This document shows, one piece after another, positions 45,771-56,600 of a stretch of 64,000 bases of DNA. Each line of letters opens with the position of its first letter. The stretch's first letter is position 1. Under the pieces are notes generated by a model. That model worked only from the letters and a program-made list of their open reading frames with translations, was not told where the DNA came from and searched no databases. Made by a program: the position numbers and the translations under genes. The stretch is from Larix kaempferi. Its lineage: Eukaryota; Streptophyta; Pinopsida; Pinales; Pinaceae. The stretch is from assembly GCA_027924585.1 (NCBI GenBank), contig BSBM01000232.1, positions 31,581,001-31,645,000 on the forward strand. The letters are read 5' to 3'.

Positions 45771-46475
45771 TGTAAAATTAGTCACAACATATCTAATGAA
45801 CGAGTAAATCAATCACAAAAGATGAATATAGAAAATATGGTGTAAAACTGTGCAAAACATGCAGCAGTGCTCAATATCTCAGTAAGGGTGAATGATTACA
45901 ATATAATACAGTAACAATGACTGAGCAATTCGAATTGCCTAAGGAGGTCATTCGAATCACTGAATGGAGTAGCTTGACTCCAACTAGGAGTCCTCATCAT
46001 CAACCGGTGGTGGTCATTAATGCACAAGAACCAGTCATCCAGGTGTCAATCTGAGTCTAACTGAGTGTAACATGTGTAACTGAAGTGTGTAGCACTGATA
46101 TAGGGAAGTGGGCTCAGTGGAGGGCGCATGGGAGGCTAACTGAAGTCAGAACAAGTCATCTAGTCAATCTGGAGGTCCAACGGAAGTGAAACAGTCAGTC
46201 AGGAGTGAAACTAGCCTCAAATCAGGGAGAATCGGAGCTAACTGAGTGTAACTGAAGTGGTAGGTGAAGAAGTGTGCCCTTCTCTGGAAGTAGGTGAGAA
46301 GTGGGCACCTTCCTAACTAGGAGGGCTAAAAATTTGAAGTAAGTGGCTGCCAGGTGCTAGAATAAGGTGGATAAGGTGCTGGAGGCATCAACCTGGTGAC
46401 TGGGATGCATGCAAAGTGCATGCAAACCCTAATTGCATGCAAGATCCTGAAAATGATGATGTGGATATCCGAACA
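45771..46475 (-). repeat. Copia-B 5' LTR
   Basis: 705-bp partner of 40412-41127; ends ATCCGAACA at 46475, followed by cattt. Confidence 0.93.
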
Positions 46476-47161
46476 CATTTAAGTATGGTTTAAGTTAATA
46501 CAAGGGGACAGGAATGCGATGCCTTGGAAAACGGTAAGCTGTAAAACAAGAGGTGGTTTCAGGGTCTAGCCAAAGTGGTTTGAGGAAACTGCTTTCTGGG
46601 CCCTGACTTCGTGACAGACTGCCATGTGGAGCTAGCGATTTTTATTTAGGGACGACCTCAGAGAGTTAAAGCTCGAGTAGTTTGGGCATCCTGAAATGAT
46701 GACCGCCGTTGATCCTGCATCCTGACTTCCTCAGGATGGGCATACTTGTCGGCACACCTTTCACATGTGGAGCCCACATCCACCGTCGGTTGATTACTTA
46801 GCAACTCATGGTTACAAAAACCACTATAGTTTCCCTTTAGTGGTTTCAGGGGATCAAAAAGGTGGTCTGGGAAAACCATATTTTTCCCCCTGAATGACTT
46901 AAGAAATGACACATGTCACCAGTGGTTTCATGTCAGGGGCGCTTCAAAGGAGTTAAACCTCAGGCTTTTTATGCACCCTAACTAGATATCATTTGTCAGT
47001 GTTATCCCTCTAGCCCTTTTGATACACGCGCTAGCTTGTACAGTCCTTATAAAGGAAGGTCCATCTGTCACATAGTATTTTCTGTTCAGTGGTGACGGCA
47101 ACCTCCTGCGGTGTAATTGGGTTTCCTGCGACTGCTCCCACTGATAATAATAGTACTAACA
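46476..47161 (-). repeat. Ty3-X 3' LTR, probable 5' (U3) end
   Basis: Non-coding sequence between Copia-B and the Ty3-X interior. The word actaaca at 47155-47161 is the inverted copy of the LTR terminus tgttagt (10064), so the LTR may start at 47161. A purine tract (minus AGGGGGAAAAATA, about 46883-46895) is an alternative boundary. Repeated CTGAAACCAC words and an ACATGTG box give it a promoter-like look. The matching 5' LTR end is outside the window, so the limit is unproved. Confidence 0.4.
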
Positions 47162-47401
47162 CTGGCTTCAACAGGGACATCTATTTTCTTCGAAAAGGGC
47201 TGAGAACTATAGATTAGTGCCTTATAAGTCCATTGGGTTGTGGATTCCTGCCCTCTTTTAAAACCCTTTTTTAAACAAGCGTTGCAAATGTTGAGGAAGC
47301 AAGATAGCCATGGAACACTATTGTTGTGACAGTAAAAAGAACTTATGTTACATATGATACAAAGGTCTTCCACTCGGGATGAATGTATATTTCTAAAAAC
47401 A

Positions 47402-48135
47402 TCACTGTGATCTCTCCCCAGGGTCTGCCCATGAGTTGTAGAATTTTTTATGGTTATCTCTTTTTCCCAATAATTCCTTTTGGAGACCGTGATTGACAAA
47501 TTTTCGTTCGACCGTTATTTTAATTTTATTCAGGTACATCCTGATGGCCCCCTTGATTCTTTTGCGACCATCAAGTGGCTTCCAACCTTGCGGACTTTCC
47601 AGGGCAGGAGTGTGAGTTCTCCCTTCTGCTTCCAACTTCGGCTTTGGTTTCCTGGGAAAAAGGAAACCCCTAGGCGAGTTATCATGGCCCGCTGCTAATT
47701 CAGTCTTCCTTGAAATTACCCACTCAACAACTGTCGAACAATCGATAGCCTGATGTCCTGAGAGGGAAGCTTTATATATGTCGAGACTGTTTATTTCATT
47801 TGAACTAGTCTTGACCAGCGGATCAGTTTTGTTTTTTGCAAATGATACAGGTGTTATCCAATCCCCAAATCTTACTTCAGCTGTGGCTCTTGCAAGCTTT
47901 GTTCTCATTGCTTCCTCGTAGTTGTCTTGGTCAGTTCTTTTGAGCTTTGGTGATCACGTCTTTTCCTCTGTACACAGATTCCCTGAAGACAACATGTAAC
48001 AGCTCACGTCCTCATCGTTTGAATTCGCAGGATAATTTTTTTGGTTGTCATGCTTGCTTATTGCATAAGCCAGTCTGGTTTCTCGATACATCTTTCTAGT
48101 TTCTCCCGAAACCATCGATATTGTGGCATAATTCA
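47402..48135 (-). pseudogene. Ty3-X protease end and linker
   Basis: Left half of the Ty3-X protease region, separated from the right half by Copia-C. It starts with the protease tail NYATISMVSGETRKMYRETR and the block RLAYAISKHDNQKN...DEDVSCYML, which continues the frame broken at 58795. A TGA near 47954 is followed in frame by 168 codons (47402-47908) of basic, Pro-rich linker (RGFLFPRKPKPKLEAEGRTH). The chain then ends, so no RT, RNase H or integrase is present. In Tat/Athila polyproteins this linker would lead to RT; here it leads towards the LTR within about 240 bases. Confidence 0.65.
48131..48135. repeat. Copia-C target duplication, left
   Basis: attca; partner cttca at 58795-58799, one mismatch. 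The protease reading frame of Ty3-X joins across the two. Confidence 0.65.
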
Positions 48136-48930
48136 TGTTGGAATATTCACACCATCATTTTTATATTTTGCATGCCTTCAAGCAAATCTGCATGTTGCAT
48201 ACCACTGCAGGCATCTAGTCATCATCATGGTTGTCTCCCCAGCACCTAGAGCCTGCTTCTAGCTCTCTAGAGCCTATCTTTAGCCCTCATTTGGCCTCCT
48301 ACCTACCTAATGTGCCCTCCTTGAACTTTCTACATGCCAAGTGCTCCTTTTCTCACCTACCACACTCAGTTAGTGCACCTTTGCTCACCTACTTTCAATT
48401 GTCACTCAGTTAGGGAGCCTTTTCTCACCTACCAGGAGTTATCACTCAGTTAGTGCATTGATTGAGCAGTTGTTCCACTGATTGCTCATGGTGACTGCTT
48501 GTAGCTTCTAGTTAGCTAGTTCTGGAGTTCCACTTGACTATTTGAGACAACCTCATGTGCCCCCCTTGGAGTCTTTATTCCCTGATTTATGCCTAGATGG
48601 TTATGTTAGACTCAATTAGACACACTTGACTGACTATTACCATTTATTACTGATACTACTAACTGGATGATGTCTCCATTGTTATCCAAGCTAGACTTTG
48701 AGCTATATTCGAATGCCCTACTTGGCTAATTCAAATCCTATATGATGCCCCATCACAGTTTATTGTAATACATTCTCTACATTCATTATGCATTGCATGA
48801 TACTGTTATTGTTCATTATTCTATGTTTATGAGTGATTATTGAGTGTCTCCTTCTCTTCTTCTTTGCAACATACTTGAGAGTTTGATTGTGAGTTTGTTA
48901 CAGTTGCTATATCCCTTGGAGATTATCATA
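48136..48930 (+). repeat. Copia-C 5' LTR
   Basis: 795 bp, TGTTGGAATATTCACACCATC...GATTATCATA; the terminal CA seems mutated to TA (the 3' LTR ends CACA). Related in wording to the Copia-B LTR in reverse orientation. Confidence 0.92.
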
Positions 48931-48942
48931 TGGTATCAGAGC
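48931..48942 (+). other. Copia-C primer-binding site
   Basis: tggtatcagagc, immediately after the LTR; initiator-Met tRNA type. Confidence 0.92.
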
Positions 48943-49245
48943 AAGAAGTATCTATTTGAATTGCAGCCATTGCAACAGTTTCAACATTTCTTTGAGCATT
49001 TATCTTTCACTTGAGCACCAGAAGCCTCTGAGTTTCCATAGAAAATGCTGGTGCTATTACTTGAATTCATTGGAGAAATTCAATGAATTCTATCTAGGTG
49101 TGAAGGTCTTAGTCTATGTTCTCAATGTTCAAAAGGTAGTGTTCAGTCGAAGTGTAACATTCTCCATCAGCAAAAACTTCTCTTGTTTTGTAGGTTTATT
49201 CAGCCGTTTGAATTCTTCTTCAACTATTCGACTTTCTCTGTTGAG

Positions 49246-50658
49246 ATGGATCTAAAGCTCACATATTCCAACTATGTTGAGTGGAAATCCAAGATGGATC
49301 TCTTCATGAGATCCAAGATCTTCACCCGAATACTCAACGGAACGATGGTAGAACCTCTCAGTGCAGTTGAAAAGTCCAAGTACTTGGATAGGCTTGATGA
49401 AGCAGTTGGCCTCCTCCTTCTCTCAATTTCTGATGATCTTCACTTCCATGTCATCGATCTTACATGTCCTAAAGAGGTTTGGGACAAGCTTGAATCTCTT
49501 TTTGGACAAAAATATGATATGAAAGGACACAAATTGGAGAATGGAATCATATCTTTGAGTCCTGACAACGTCGAATCTATCAATTCCTTCCTCACCAAGT
49601 TCAAAAGCTTGATATCACAGTTGAAAAGATATGAGATAGTGAAATTAGACAAGAAGCTTATGCTTTCCATTCTCTCAAAGTCTGGGGAAAACTTCTCAGT
49701 TTTTGTCTCTACTTTCCAGTCAGCGAAGATGTCCATTCCAAAATGGAAGTTTCCCTCACTTGATGACTTCATCCAATCTCTTACTCAAGAGGAAGAGAAG
49801 TTAATCTCCATGGGAATGATCAAACCCAAATTGGATTCGACCCTTATAGTTGCTGAGGCCAAAAGGGCGAATGGTAAAGATAAGAAAAATATTTATGATA
49901 AGAGATCGAATGATACAAGGTTTACAGATACTCCATATTAGTCAGATGGGGCTTCGAACTCAAGGAAGACCAAGCATTCTCAAAAGGGAAAGACCAAGTG
50001 AACATATTTCCTTAGGGGTTTTCATCCTGAGAGTACTTGCATGAGGAAGACTATAGATTTGATGGCTCAGTTACTTGAGAAGAACAATCTTCATGTACTT
50101 GCATGTGCAAGGAAGAAAGATATTGATACTGAACCTTCTAGATACGAAGACAAAGAAAGATGTCATGCTTTCATGGCAAGTGCATCAACATATTCTTATT
50201 TCATCATAGATTCAGGAGCATCAAGACACATGTATTCCTCCAAATATCTCTTCTCCAAATTCAAAAGCTCAGTTGGCCCTTCCATCATGTTGGGCAATGA
50301 TTCAGAAGTCTCCTCTCAGGGGATTGAAAGAATCAATCTTGACTATGGTTACTTTTCTGATGTGATTTATGTTCCTTCTCTTACAGCAAACTTACTTTCA
50401 GTGTATCAAATGACTCATATTGGAGAGCCCAAAAGAGTCATCTTTTCTCCAAATGAAGTCGAGATACAAAACATGGTTTCAGGTGAAATCATTGCAAAGG
50501 GAGTTGCAAATCACAACTCCAAACTATATGATTTCTCACACTTCTTACCTCTCTCGGAGCAATCAACTCTCCATACTCATGCCAATGAAGAAAGAAGATT
50601 GTGGCATGAAAGGTTTGGGTATCTCAACTATAAGTACTTGCATGACATGCATGCAAAG
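49246..50658 (+). pseudogene. Copia-C gag, protease and GAG-pre-integrase
   Basis: From ATG 49246 (MDLKLTYSNYVEWKSKMDLF). The capsid domain includes LLLLSISDDLHFHVIDLTCP and LSKSGENFSVFVSTFQSAKM. A TAG at 49939-49941 and a TGA near 49999 interrupt the frame; the knuckle region keeps only GFHPESTC because both first Cys codons are changed. The protease (FIIDSGASRHMYSS near 50205) and the block VIYVPSLTANLLSVYQMTH follow, then LWHERFGYLNYKYLHDMHAK, where Copia-D has inserted at 50659. It keeps one phase throughout. The sequence closely follows Copia-B, its nearest relative here. Confidence 0.9.
50654..50658. repeat. Copia-D target duplication, left
   Basis: caaag, identical to 56596-56600. Confidence 0.92.
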
Positions 50659-51104
50659 TGTTCGGGTACACAGGTTACTCCCAAAAGACCGAACACCTAG
50701 AGCAACCACTTCACACAAACAGATCACAGATCGATACACCGATGTTTTGACGTGGTTTAAACCCTCAAGAGGGAAACTCCACGGCCCCGGCCAAATAGCT
50801 TCTACGGAGCAATTTATTATGCAAAGAAAGAAAGTTACAAATGAGCTTCTCATAATCGATCAACTAGACAATGAACCTCCATGCTCTTTAAATAGAGATC
50901 ATGGACCAATCGGGTGTTAAGCCACGGATCAAGGTTAGGTATGATCTAAGAGAAGTTGAGCCGTCGGATAACTCTATGTCTAGAACATATCGTGACCGTA
51001 GGATTAAATATTTAAAAATGCATACTAAAGAAACACACTTTTCCTAACGGATATATTACACAAGTTGATCTTAACTAACTCCTAAGTGTCTAAATATCCT
51101 AACA
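50659..51104 (-). repeat. Copia-D 3' LTR
   Basis: 446 bp, TGTTCGGGTACACAGG...ATCCTAACA; pairs with 56139-56595. A TATA-like CTATTTAAAG (minus strand) lies at about 50885-50894. Confidence 0.94.
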
Positions 51105-51116
51105 TCCCCCCTTAAG
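51105..51116 (-). other. Copia-D polypurine tract
   Basis: Minus strand CTTAAGGGGGGA next to the LTR. Confidence 0.8.
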
Positions 51117-51142
51117 AACAACTTGGGATAGGATTGAAGGAT

Positions 51143-52440
51143 TTACAAAAGTGACACTATTAGGAGAAGGAAGTGCATAAGTATCTCAATGTGTTTGCTA
51201 CATTGATGTAGGACCGGATCTTTGGCAAGCTTGATGGCACTGTGATTGTCGCACCAAAGTGGAGTAGGTTGCTGCTGCTCAAATCCAAAACCTGAAAGGA
51301 TCTGTCGAAGCCATAAAGCTTCCTGACTGGCATTAACTGCGGCTTGATATTCTGCCTCTGCTGAAGAAAGATAAAGAGCTTCTTGTTTCTTACAAGCCCA
51401 AGTGATAGGTACAGATCCCAGACTGAAAACATAACCTGCTGTAGACTTCCGATCATCAGGATCGTCACCCCAATCTGAATCAGTGAAACGAACCAACAAA
51501 GGTTTCCCCTGTGTACTGTAATGAATCCCAAACTGAATTGTACCTCAAATATATTGAAGTATTCTTTTAGCTCCTTTCCAGTGAATTTCATGAGGTGTTT
51601 GCATATAACGGGCAACACGACCAACGACAAATGAAAGGTCAGGATGGGAATGAGTCAAGTATAAGAGACTACCAACAAGCTGATGATACAAGCTGGCATC
51701 TACTTCAGGTGAAGTACAAGTGAAAGAAAGTTTGACTCCAGACTAGAAGGGAGAAGGGGCTGGTGTACAATCTTCCATGAGAAAGCGACGAAGAAGGTCA
51801 CAAGCATACTTAGACTGAGAAAGAAATATTCCTTCTTTGGTTTGCAGGACTTGGAGACCAAGAAAATAATGCAAAAGTCCTAAGTCTGACATTTCAAAAT
51901 TTTGCTTAAGATTGGATTTCACATGGGTTATAAGCTTAGGGTCACTACTAGTAAGAATAAGGTCATCAACATATAGAACAAGTATGATGAGATGGTTTCC
52001 TACTTTCTTGGTATAGACATTGGGGTCAGAATGGCATCTAGAAAAACCAGTGTCAAGGAGAAAGCTATCAATTTTGGCATACCAAGCTCTAGGAGCTTGC
52101 TTAAGGCCATATAAGGATTTCTTAAGGCGATAGAAAAGGCTAGAGTTATTCTGAACATATCCAGGAGGTTGTTCCATGTAAATTTCCTCCTGTAAATCAC
52201 CATGTAAGAAGGCTGACTTGACATCCATTTGATGGAATTCCCAGTAATGTAAGGCTGCAAGGGAAAGAACAAGGCGGATATTTAGACACTTAGTTCAACA
52301 CTTCCATATGATGCATACTTAGTTCTGTAGACCCATTTACATCTGATAAGTTTTCTTCCTTTTGGAAGAGGTACAAGATCCCAAGTATTGTTCTCCATTA
52401 AGGAACGATATTATTCATCCATAGCTGCATCCCAATCTGG
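51143..52440 (-). pseudogene. Copia-D reverse transcriptase and RNase H, internal deletion
   Basis: The RT begins near 52440 and reads KRKLIRCKWVYRTKYA near 52340. It then jumps near 52280 to a region just before MDVKSAFLHGDLQEEIYMEQ (52228): roughly 35 residues, including the KARLVAKGFSQ...ETFAPVAKM block, are missing. The active site YVDD is at 51962-51973, followed by MSDLGLLHYFLGLQVLQT. A stop at 51743-51745 and a frameshift separate it from RNase H (51143-51499: RFTDSDWGDDPDDRKSTAGY, YLSSAEAEYQAAVN, CDNHSAIKL). The Asp residues of both active sites are still visible, but the deletion and shifts inactivate it. Confidence 0.9.
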
Positions 52441-52573
52441 ATTTCCTAAAGCTTCTGCAAAAGTTTATGTATCATGATTCTCGGAAACCTGAGCCAAAAG
52501 AGAAGAGGCTCCCTGAAACTGAGAACGTGTTCGATGTTGATCTCTAGGATCATCGACAAGATCACCAGCTGCT

Positions 52574-53725
52574 TCACATGTTGAATGGACCCATCGAGGA
52601 AGCACTTGTGCTGGTGCAACTGGAGGAACATGAGTAGGAGGAGGTGGATTTTTCGTCCTCACTGTCATCATCAGAAACTGGAGTTGGAAACCTGTCAAGG
52701 AAGTTGGAAGTAGAAGAAGGCACAATTGCCGAATTAGGACCGCAGGACAAATATGGCACAATCGCCGAGTTAGCCTCGCAGGCCAAGAGATTTTCATCAA
52801 ATTTAACATCTCTTCTAATGATTATATCATGAGAATGTGGTTGAAGAAGTCTATAACCTTTTACATCTTCAGAATATCCAACAAATATGCACTTTTCACT
52901 TTTAGGCTGCAATGCTTTCCATTTTTCATCCAGAATGTGAGCCCATGCTTCACTACCAAACACACGGAAGTGACTTATATCTAGTTTAATTTTAATCCAT
53001 GCTTCTTCCGGTGTGATACCTTGTAAAGCTTTAGTGGGGGTGCGATTAACTATGTAATTTGCACAATTTATGGCTTCAGCCCAAAATTGAAGAATTAGTC
53101 CCTTATATTGGATCATACAATTAGCCATTTCTTTTAAAGTGCAGTTCTTCCTTTTAGTTACACCATTTTGTTGTGGTGTATATGGAATAGTGTGTTGTTG
53201 TTGGATTCCTTGTTCAGTGCAGAAAGTAGTGAAATTTTTGTTAACATATTCTCCTCCATTGTTAGATCTTAACTTAATAATTTGATGACCAGATTAGTTT
53301 TCAACAAGGGCCTTGTAGGCCAAGAACATGTTAAATACTTCGCTCTTAAGTTTTAGGAAATAAACCCAAGTGCATCTGGTGTAATCATCAATGAAAGTTA
53401 AGAAATATTTGAAACCAGAAAAAGAAGCAGATGGAAGAGGACCACACAAGTCACTATGCACAAGCTCCAAGGGAACCGAGGCATGCTAAGAGGCACGTTT
53501 GTAAAAACTGTTCTGATGATGTTTTCCGAGTACACAACAGGAACAAACACCATCCGTGCAAGATACCATCGGAAGACTTATCACCATATTGTCTTTACAT
53601 AGTTGTTGCATTGAGTGATAATTTAAGTGACCAAATCGCTCATGCCAAAGTTTGCTCAAGTTATCACTATGAGCAACAAAAACTGAAGGAAAAGGTGATG
53701 ACCCAAAGTTGTTAAATTTGTACAA
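52574..53725 (-). pseudogene. Copia-D integrase
   Basis: In phase with gag-protease. The HHCC region is LWHERFGHLNY and CSCCVLGKHHQNSFYKRAS, followed by a TAG at 53486-53488. The core contains [19 protein letters not shown] and LRSNNGGEYVNKNFTTFCTE, with a TAA near 53296 where a Gln is expected before SGHQ. Next come YTPQQNGVTKRKN, MANCMIQYKGL, FRVFGSEAWAHILDEKWKAL and a Ser-rich tail (STSSYSCSSSCTSTSASSMG). The tail has a repeated block (EANSAIVPYLSCGPNSAIVP), a small internal duplication. Stop at 52574-52576. Confidence 0.9.
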
Positions 53726-53761
53726 CCTGGTAATATCATCAACAATTCCGGTAGCTAGGAC

Positions 53762-55009
53762 CTATTGAGGATCTTTAAAATCCTTGATTACAGCTTGGTG
53801 AGGTGTAAACGTCACAGTTTTACCTTCACCAGAATGAGGGATTTGATAGATTGATAACAGATTGCAGGAAATTCTTGGAACACATAGTACATCACTAAAA
53901 TGACCATTATCTACTGGAACTGTTCCAGCTCCTACAACACTTAGATATCTCTCAACAACAAATATTTGTTTGATGTTACATTCATCCATAGTAGAAAATA
54001 TGGCTTGATCCTTAGCCATATGATAAGATGCTCCAGAATCAATGAGCCATTCATTTGAAGTAGAAGAAGAAGATGCATTATAAGAATAACCAGAAGCACA
54101 AAGTGCATGTCCATGAGAGGTAGATTCTGAAGGCGAATCTAGGCTGATGTGGTGCTTCTTCATTGCTGCTTCCAAGGCTGCCATCTTCTTGAAACACTTA
54201 GATTCATCATGATTATCTTTCCCGCAATAGTTGCAATGACGCTCAATCTTCTTGCCTTTTGACTTGGATCATTTGTCATTTTTTAAAGAAGGACTTGACT
54301 GAGAGGGTTTGGGACCCTTGTTTGACTTATTATTGCGAAAATTTTGTTTCTTGGGAGGCTTGGACTTTTCTTTCTGTTGGGACAATAAGGCTTTCCCAGA
54401 TATATTTGCATTGTTAATTATTCCAAGATGGATGAGCTTATCTTGCTCTCTAATCAAGGAATCACAAAAGAATTCAAGACTAGGCTCTTGATAGCTAGCT
54501 GCATTCAAGGATTCTTTCATAGAGTAAAATGTAGATACAAAAACAGAATATGCAGGTCCAAGTTTGGAAAGAATATGATAAATGTATTGTTTGTCTTCCC
54601 TCTTAATCTTGCATTCTTCACATAAGAGTTTAAGAGTTTTGTACTTAGATAAATAATCTGGTATGCATGAAAAAACACTTGGATTTAAAGAAATCAACTC
54701 ATTTTCGAGTTGGTGACCTCGAATTTCATTGTGTTTGCCAAACACAGATTCCAATTTGTCCCAAGTAGCATCAGGTTCATCAATTCCAAATATGTGGAAT
54801 CGCAAATCAGTAGAGATTGACATCCCAATCAATCCACTAGCTTCGTCACATCTATTTTCCCATTTGATTTTCTTATCATCATCAGTGGGTTCTGTTTCTT
54901 TCCCTGAGGTAATTCTAAAAAGTCCTCTACTTCGTAGAACATCCTCCATACGATATTTCCATGAGAAATAGTTGGAACTGGTAAGTAGAATATCACAAGG
55001 GGTGGCCAT
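53762..55009 (-). pseudogene. Copia-D gag, nucleocapsid and protease
   Basis: Starts at ATG 55009 (MATPCDILLTSSNYFSWKYR). The capsid region includes GLIGMSISTDLRFHIFGIDE and SKLGPAYSVFVSTFYSMKES. A TGA at 54269-54271 interrupts the Lys-rich hinge; the knuckle region follows in the same frame (HCNYCGKDNHDESKC), then the protease WLIDSGASYHMAKD near 54040 and VLCVPRISCNLLSIYQIPH. A TAG at 53762-53764 ends the segment, after which the same frame continues into integrase. Only point stops break this part, so it is less decayed than Copia-A or Tat-E. Confidence 0.92.
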
Positions 55010-55254
55010 ATTTGTAAATTAATGGATGTAAAAGCAGAAACCAATAGTCTGGATGCAAAGAGCTCGAAAACATAGGCAGGTTAAAAAAAACGGCACTGAA
55101 AACTGACTCCGTATGATGAAGTTATGCTTGATCAAAGGAAATGTTGAAGATATCCCCAATAGTGACATGGCCGATAGAGAATGACTAGCTAAAAAAAAGG
55201 ACCCCCCTCTTCCAGAGATGAACCTTTGACAATCACTTTACAAGAAATTTGCTT

Positions 55255-55510
55255 TAAGTGAATCACTTTTGTAAAATAAGTGATTTCACTTTTACAATGA
55301 TTTTAAATAGTGCAGCAATAAAAATGAACTTAAGTGACTCACTTTTTATTTTTATTTTTTTATTATTTAAGTGAGATGCACTTTTACAATAAAGTAACTT
55401 GAAAATAGAAATTGAATGCACATTTTCTTTCAAAAGTAACTTCCTAAGACTTGAACTCAAGAGCTATTAAGGAATAAAGCAACTTTGAACCAAGTGAGCT
55501 AGATTAAAAG
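55255..55510 (-). mobile_element. Possible tRNA-derived SINE in the Copia-D leader
   Basis: On the minus strand a pol III A-box-like TAGCTCACTTGG (55501-55490) is followed by a B-box-like GAGTTCAAGTC (55458-55448). The span from first to last base is 54, the spacing found in tRNAs. An AT-rich body with A-runs and repeated AAGTGANNTCACTT words follows. I could not find flanking duplications, and no second copy is in the window. Confidence 0.4.
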
Positions 55511-55692
55511 GTATGTAAAATATGGGAAGAAGGAAGGTTTTTTTTTTTACTCTTCTTGCTCGGTTTCCATGCTTGCCTTTTTTTCTACAAATCACACCAT
55601 AAACAAAAACAAAAAAAAATTTACACACTTGTGGGGGTTAGATCTCGTTAGCTTGCCCGGAAATTCTACGTTTTCTCTATGTTTCTGATTTG

Positions 55693-55805
55693 CCGAGTCG
55701 CACAAGGTGCACGGCAAAGAGCATACTCAGCCGAGAAAAAACCCTTTCCCTTTCAGTTTCTGATTCGCCGAGATCGCACAAGGTGCACGGCAAAGAGAAT
55801 ACATA
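55693..55805. repeat. 75-bp direct duplication in the Copia-D leader
   Basis: The phrases ttgccgagtcgcacaagg, tgcacggcaaagagcatac (55691-55727) and cgccgagatcgcacaagg, tgcacggcaaagagaatac (about 55766-55803) repeat about 75 bases apart. Confidence 0.75.
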
Positions 55806-56126
55806 GACATGGAAAGCAACAATCCGAAACTAAAAAAAATCTAATAATAAAAACTGATAAAATATAATATTTTTTTTAAACAGAAATAAAAAAGCGTAAC
55901 TATAACATTATACCTTCAGATCTGATGAAATACGCGTTTTTGAAGCAACCGGGAACCATTTTCGATCAAACGAAAACTATTTCCCAATGGAAACAATGCT
56001 CTGGACGCAATGGAACACCTCCCACAGCCCATAAATGTACATAAATACCAGAACCAGAAACCCTTTCAAGTTTCAGCAACAACAGTTCAAGATCTAGATC
56101 ATAACCGGAAGCGACTCTTCATAAAA

Positions 56127-56138
56127 GCTCTGATACCA
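56127..56138 (-). other. Copia-D primer-binding site
   Basis: Minus strand TGGTATCAGAGC beside the LTR. Confidence 0.93.
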
Positions 56139-56595
56139 TGTTCGGGTACACAGGGTAATCCCAAAAGACCGAACACCTAGAGCAACCACTTCACACAAAT
56201 AGATCACAGATCGATACACCGATGTTTTGACGTGGTTTAAACCCTCGAGAGGGAAACACTCCACGGCCCCGTCCAAATAGCTTCTACGAAGCAATTTATT
56301 ATGCAAAGAGAGAAAGTTACAAATGAGCTTCTCATAATCAATCAACTAGACAATGACCCTCCATGCTCTTTAAATAGAGATCATGGACCAATCGGGTGCT
56401 AAGCCACAGATCAAGGTTAGGTATGATCTAAGAGAAGTTGAGCTTTCGGATCACTCTATGTCTAGAACATATCGTGACCGTCGGATTAAATATTTACAAA
56501 TGCATACTAATGCATAATAAAGAAACACACTTTTGCTAACGGATATATTACACAAGTTGATCTTAACTAATTCCTAAGTGTATAAATATCCTAAC
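56139..56595 (-). repeat. Copia-D 5' LTR
   Basis: 457-bp partner of 50659-51104; longer mainly by a short 'actaatgcataataaag' insertion near 56505. Confidence 0.94.
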
Positions 56596-56600
56596 ACAAA
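56596..56600. repeat. Copia-D target duplication, right
   Basis: caaag, as at 50654-50658. Confidence 0.92.

Larger units (their letters stand above)
40412..46475 (-). mobile_element. Copia-B: complete but mutated Ty1/copia element
   Basis: 6.06 kb on the minus strand with two LTRs (716 and 705 bp), an initiator-Met PBS, gag, protease, integrase, RT, RNase H and PPT in copia order. It is interrupted by two TAG codons, several frameshifts and a small RT deletion. It sits in the upstream region of ORF-X in the Ty3-X LTR. The solo LTR at 23847-24531 is the same family, and Copia-C is a relative. Confidence 0.93.
55010..56126 (-). other. Copia-D leader between PBS and gag
   Basis: About 1.1 kb, very long for a copia leader. 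It includes a tRNA-like segment with AT-rich tail (55255-55510) and a 75-bp direct duplication (55693-55805). No ORF looks coding. Confidence 0.7.
50659..56595 (-). mobile_element. Copia-D: Ty1/copia element nested in Copia-C
   Basis: 5.94 kb on the minus strand with 446/457-bp LTRs, a perfect caaag duplication, PBS, long leader, a single-frame polyprotein with a few stops and a deletion in RT, and a PPT. It is among the youngest layers, being inside Copia-C, which is itself inside Ty3-X. Confidence 0.94.

Noticed and set aside
47086-47499. A 137-codon minus-strand ORF overlapping the Ty3-X linker
   Set aside because: It overlaps the better-supported linker frame (47402-47908) in another phase, and crosses the likely LTR boundary.
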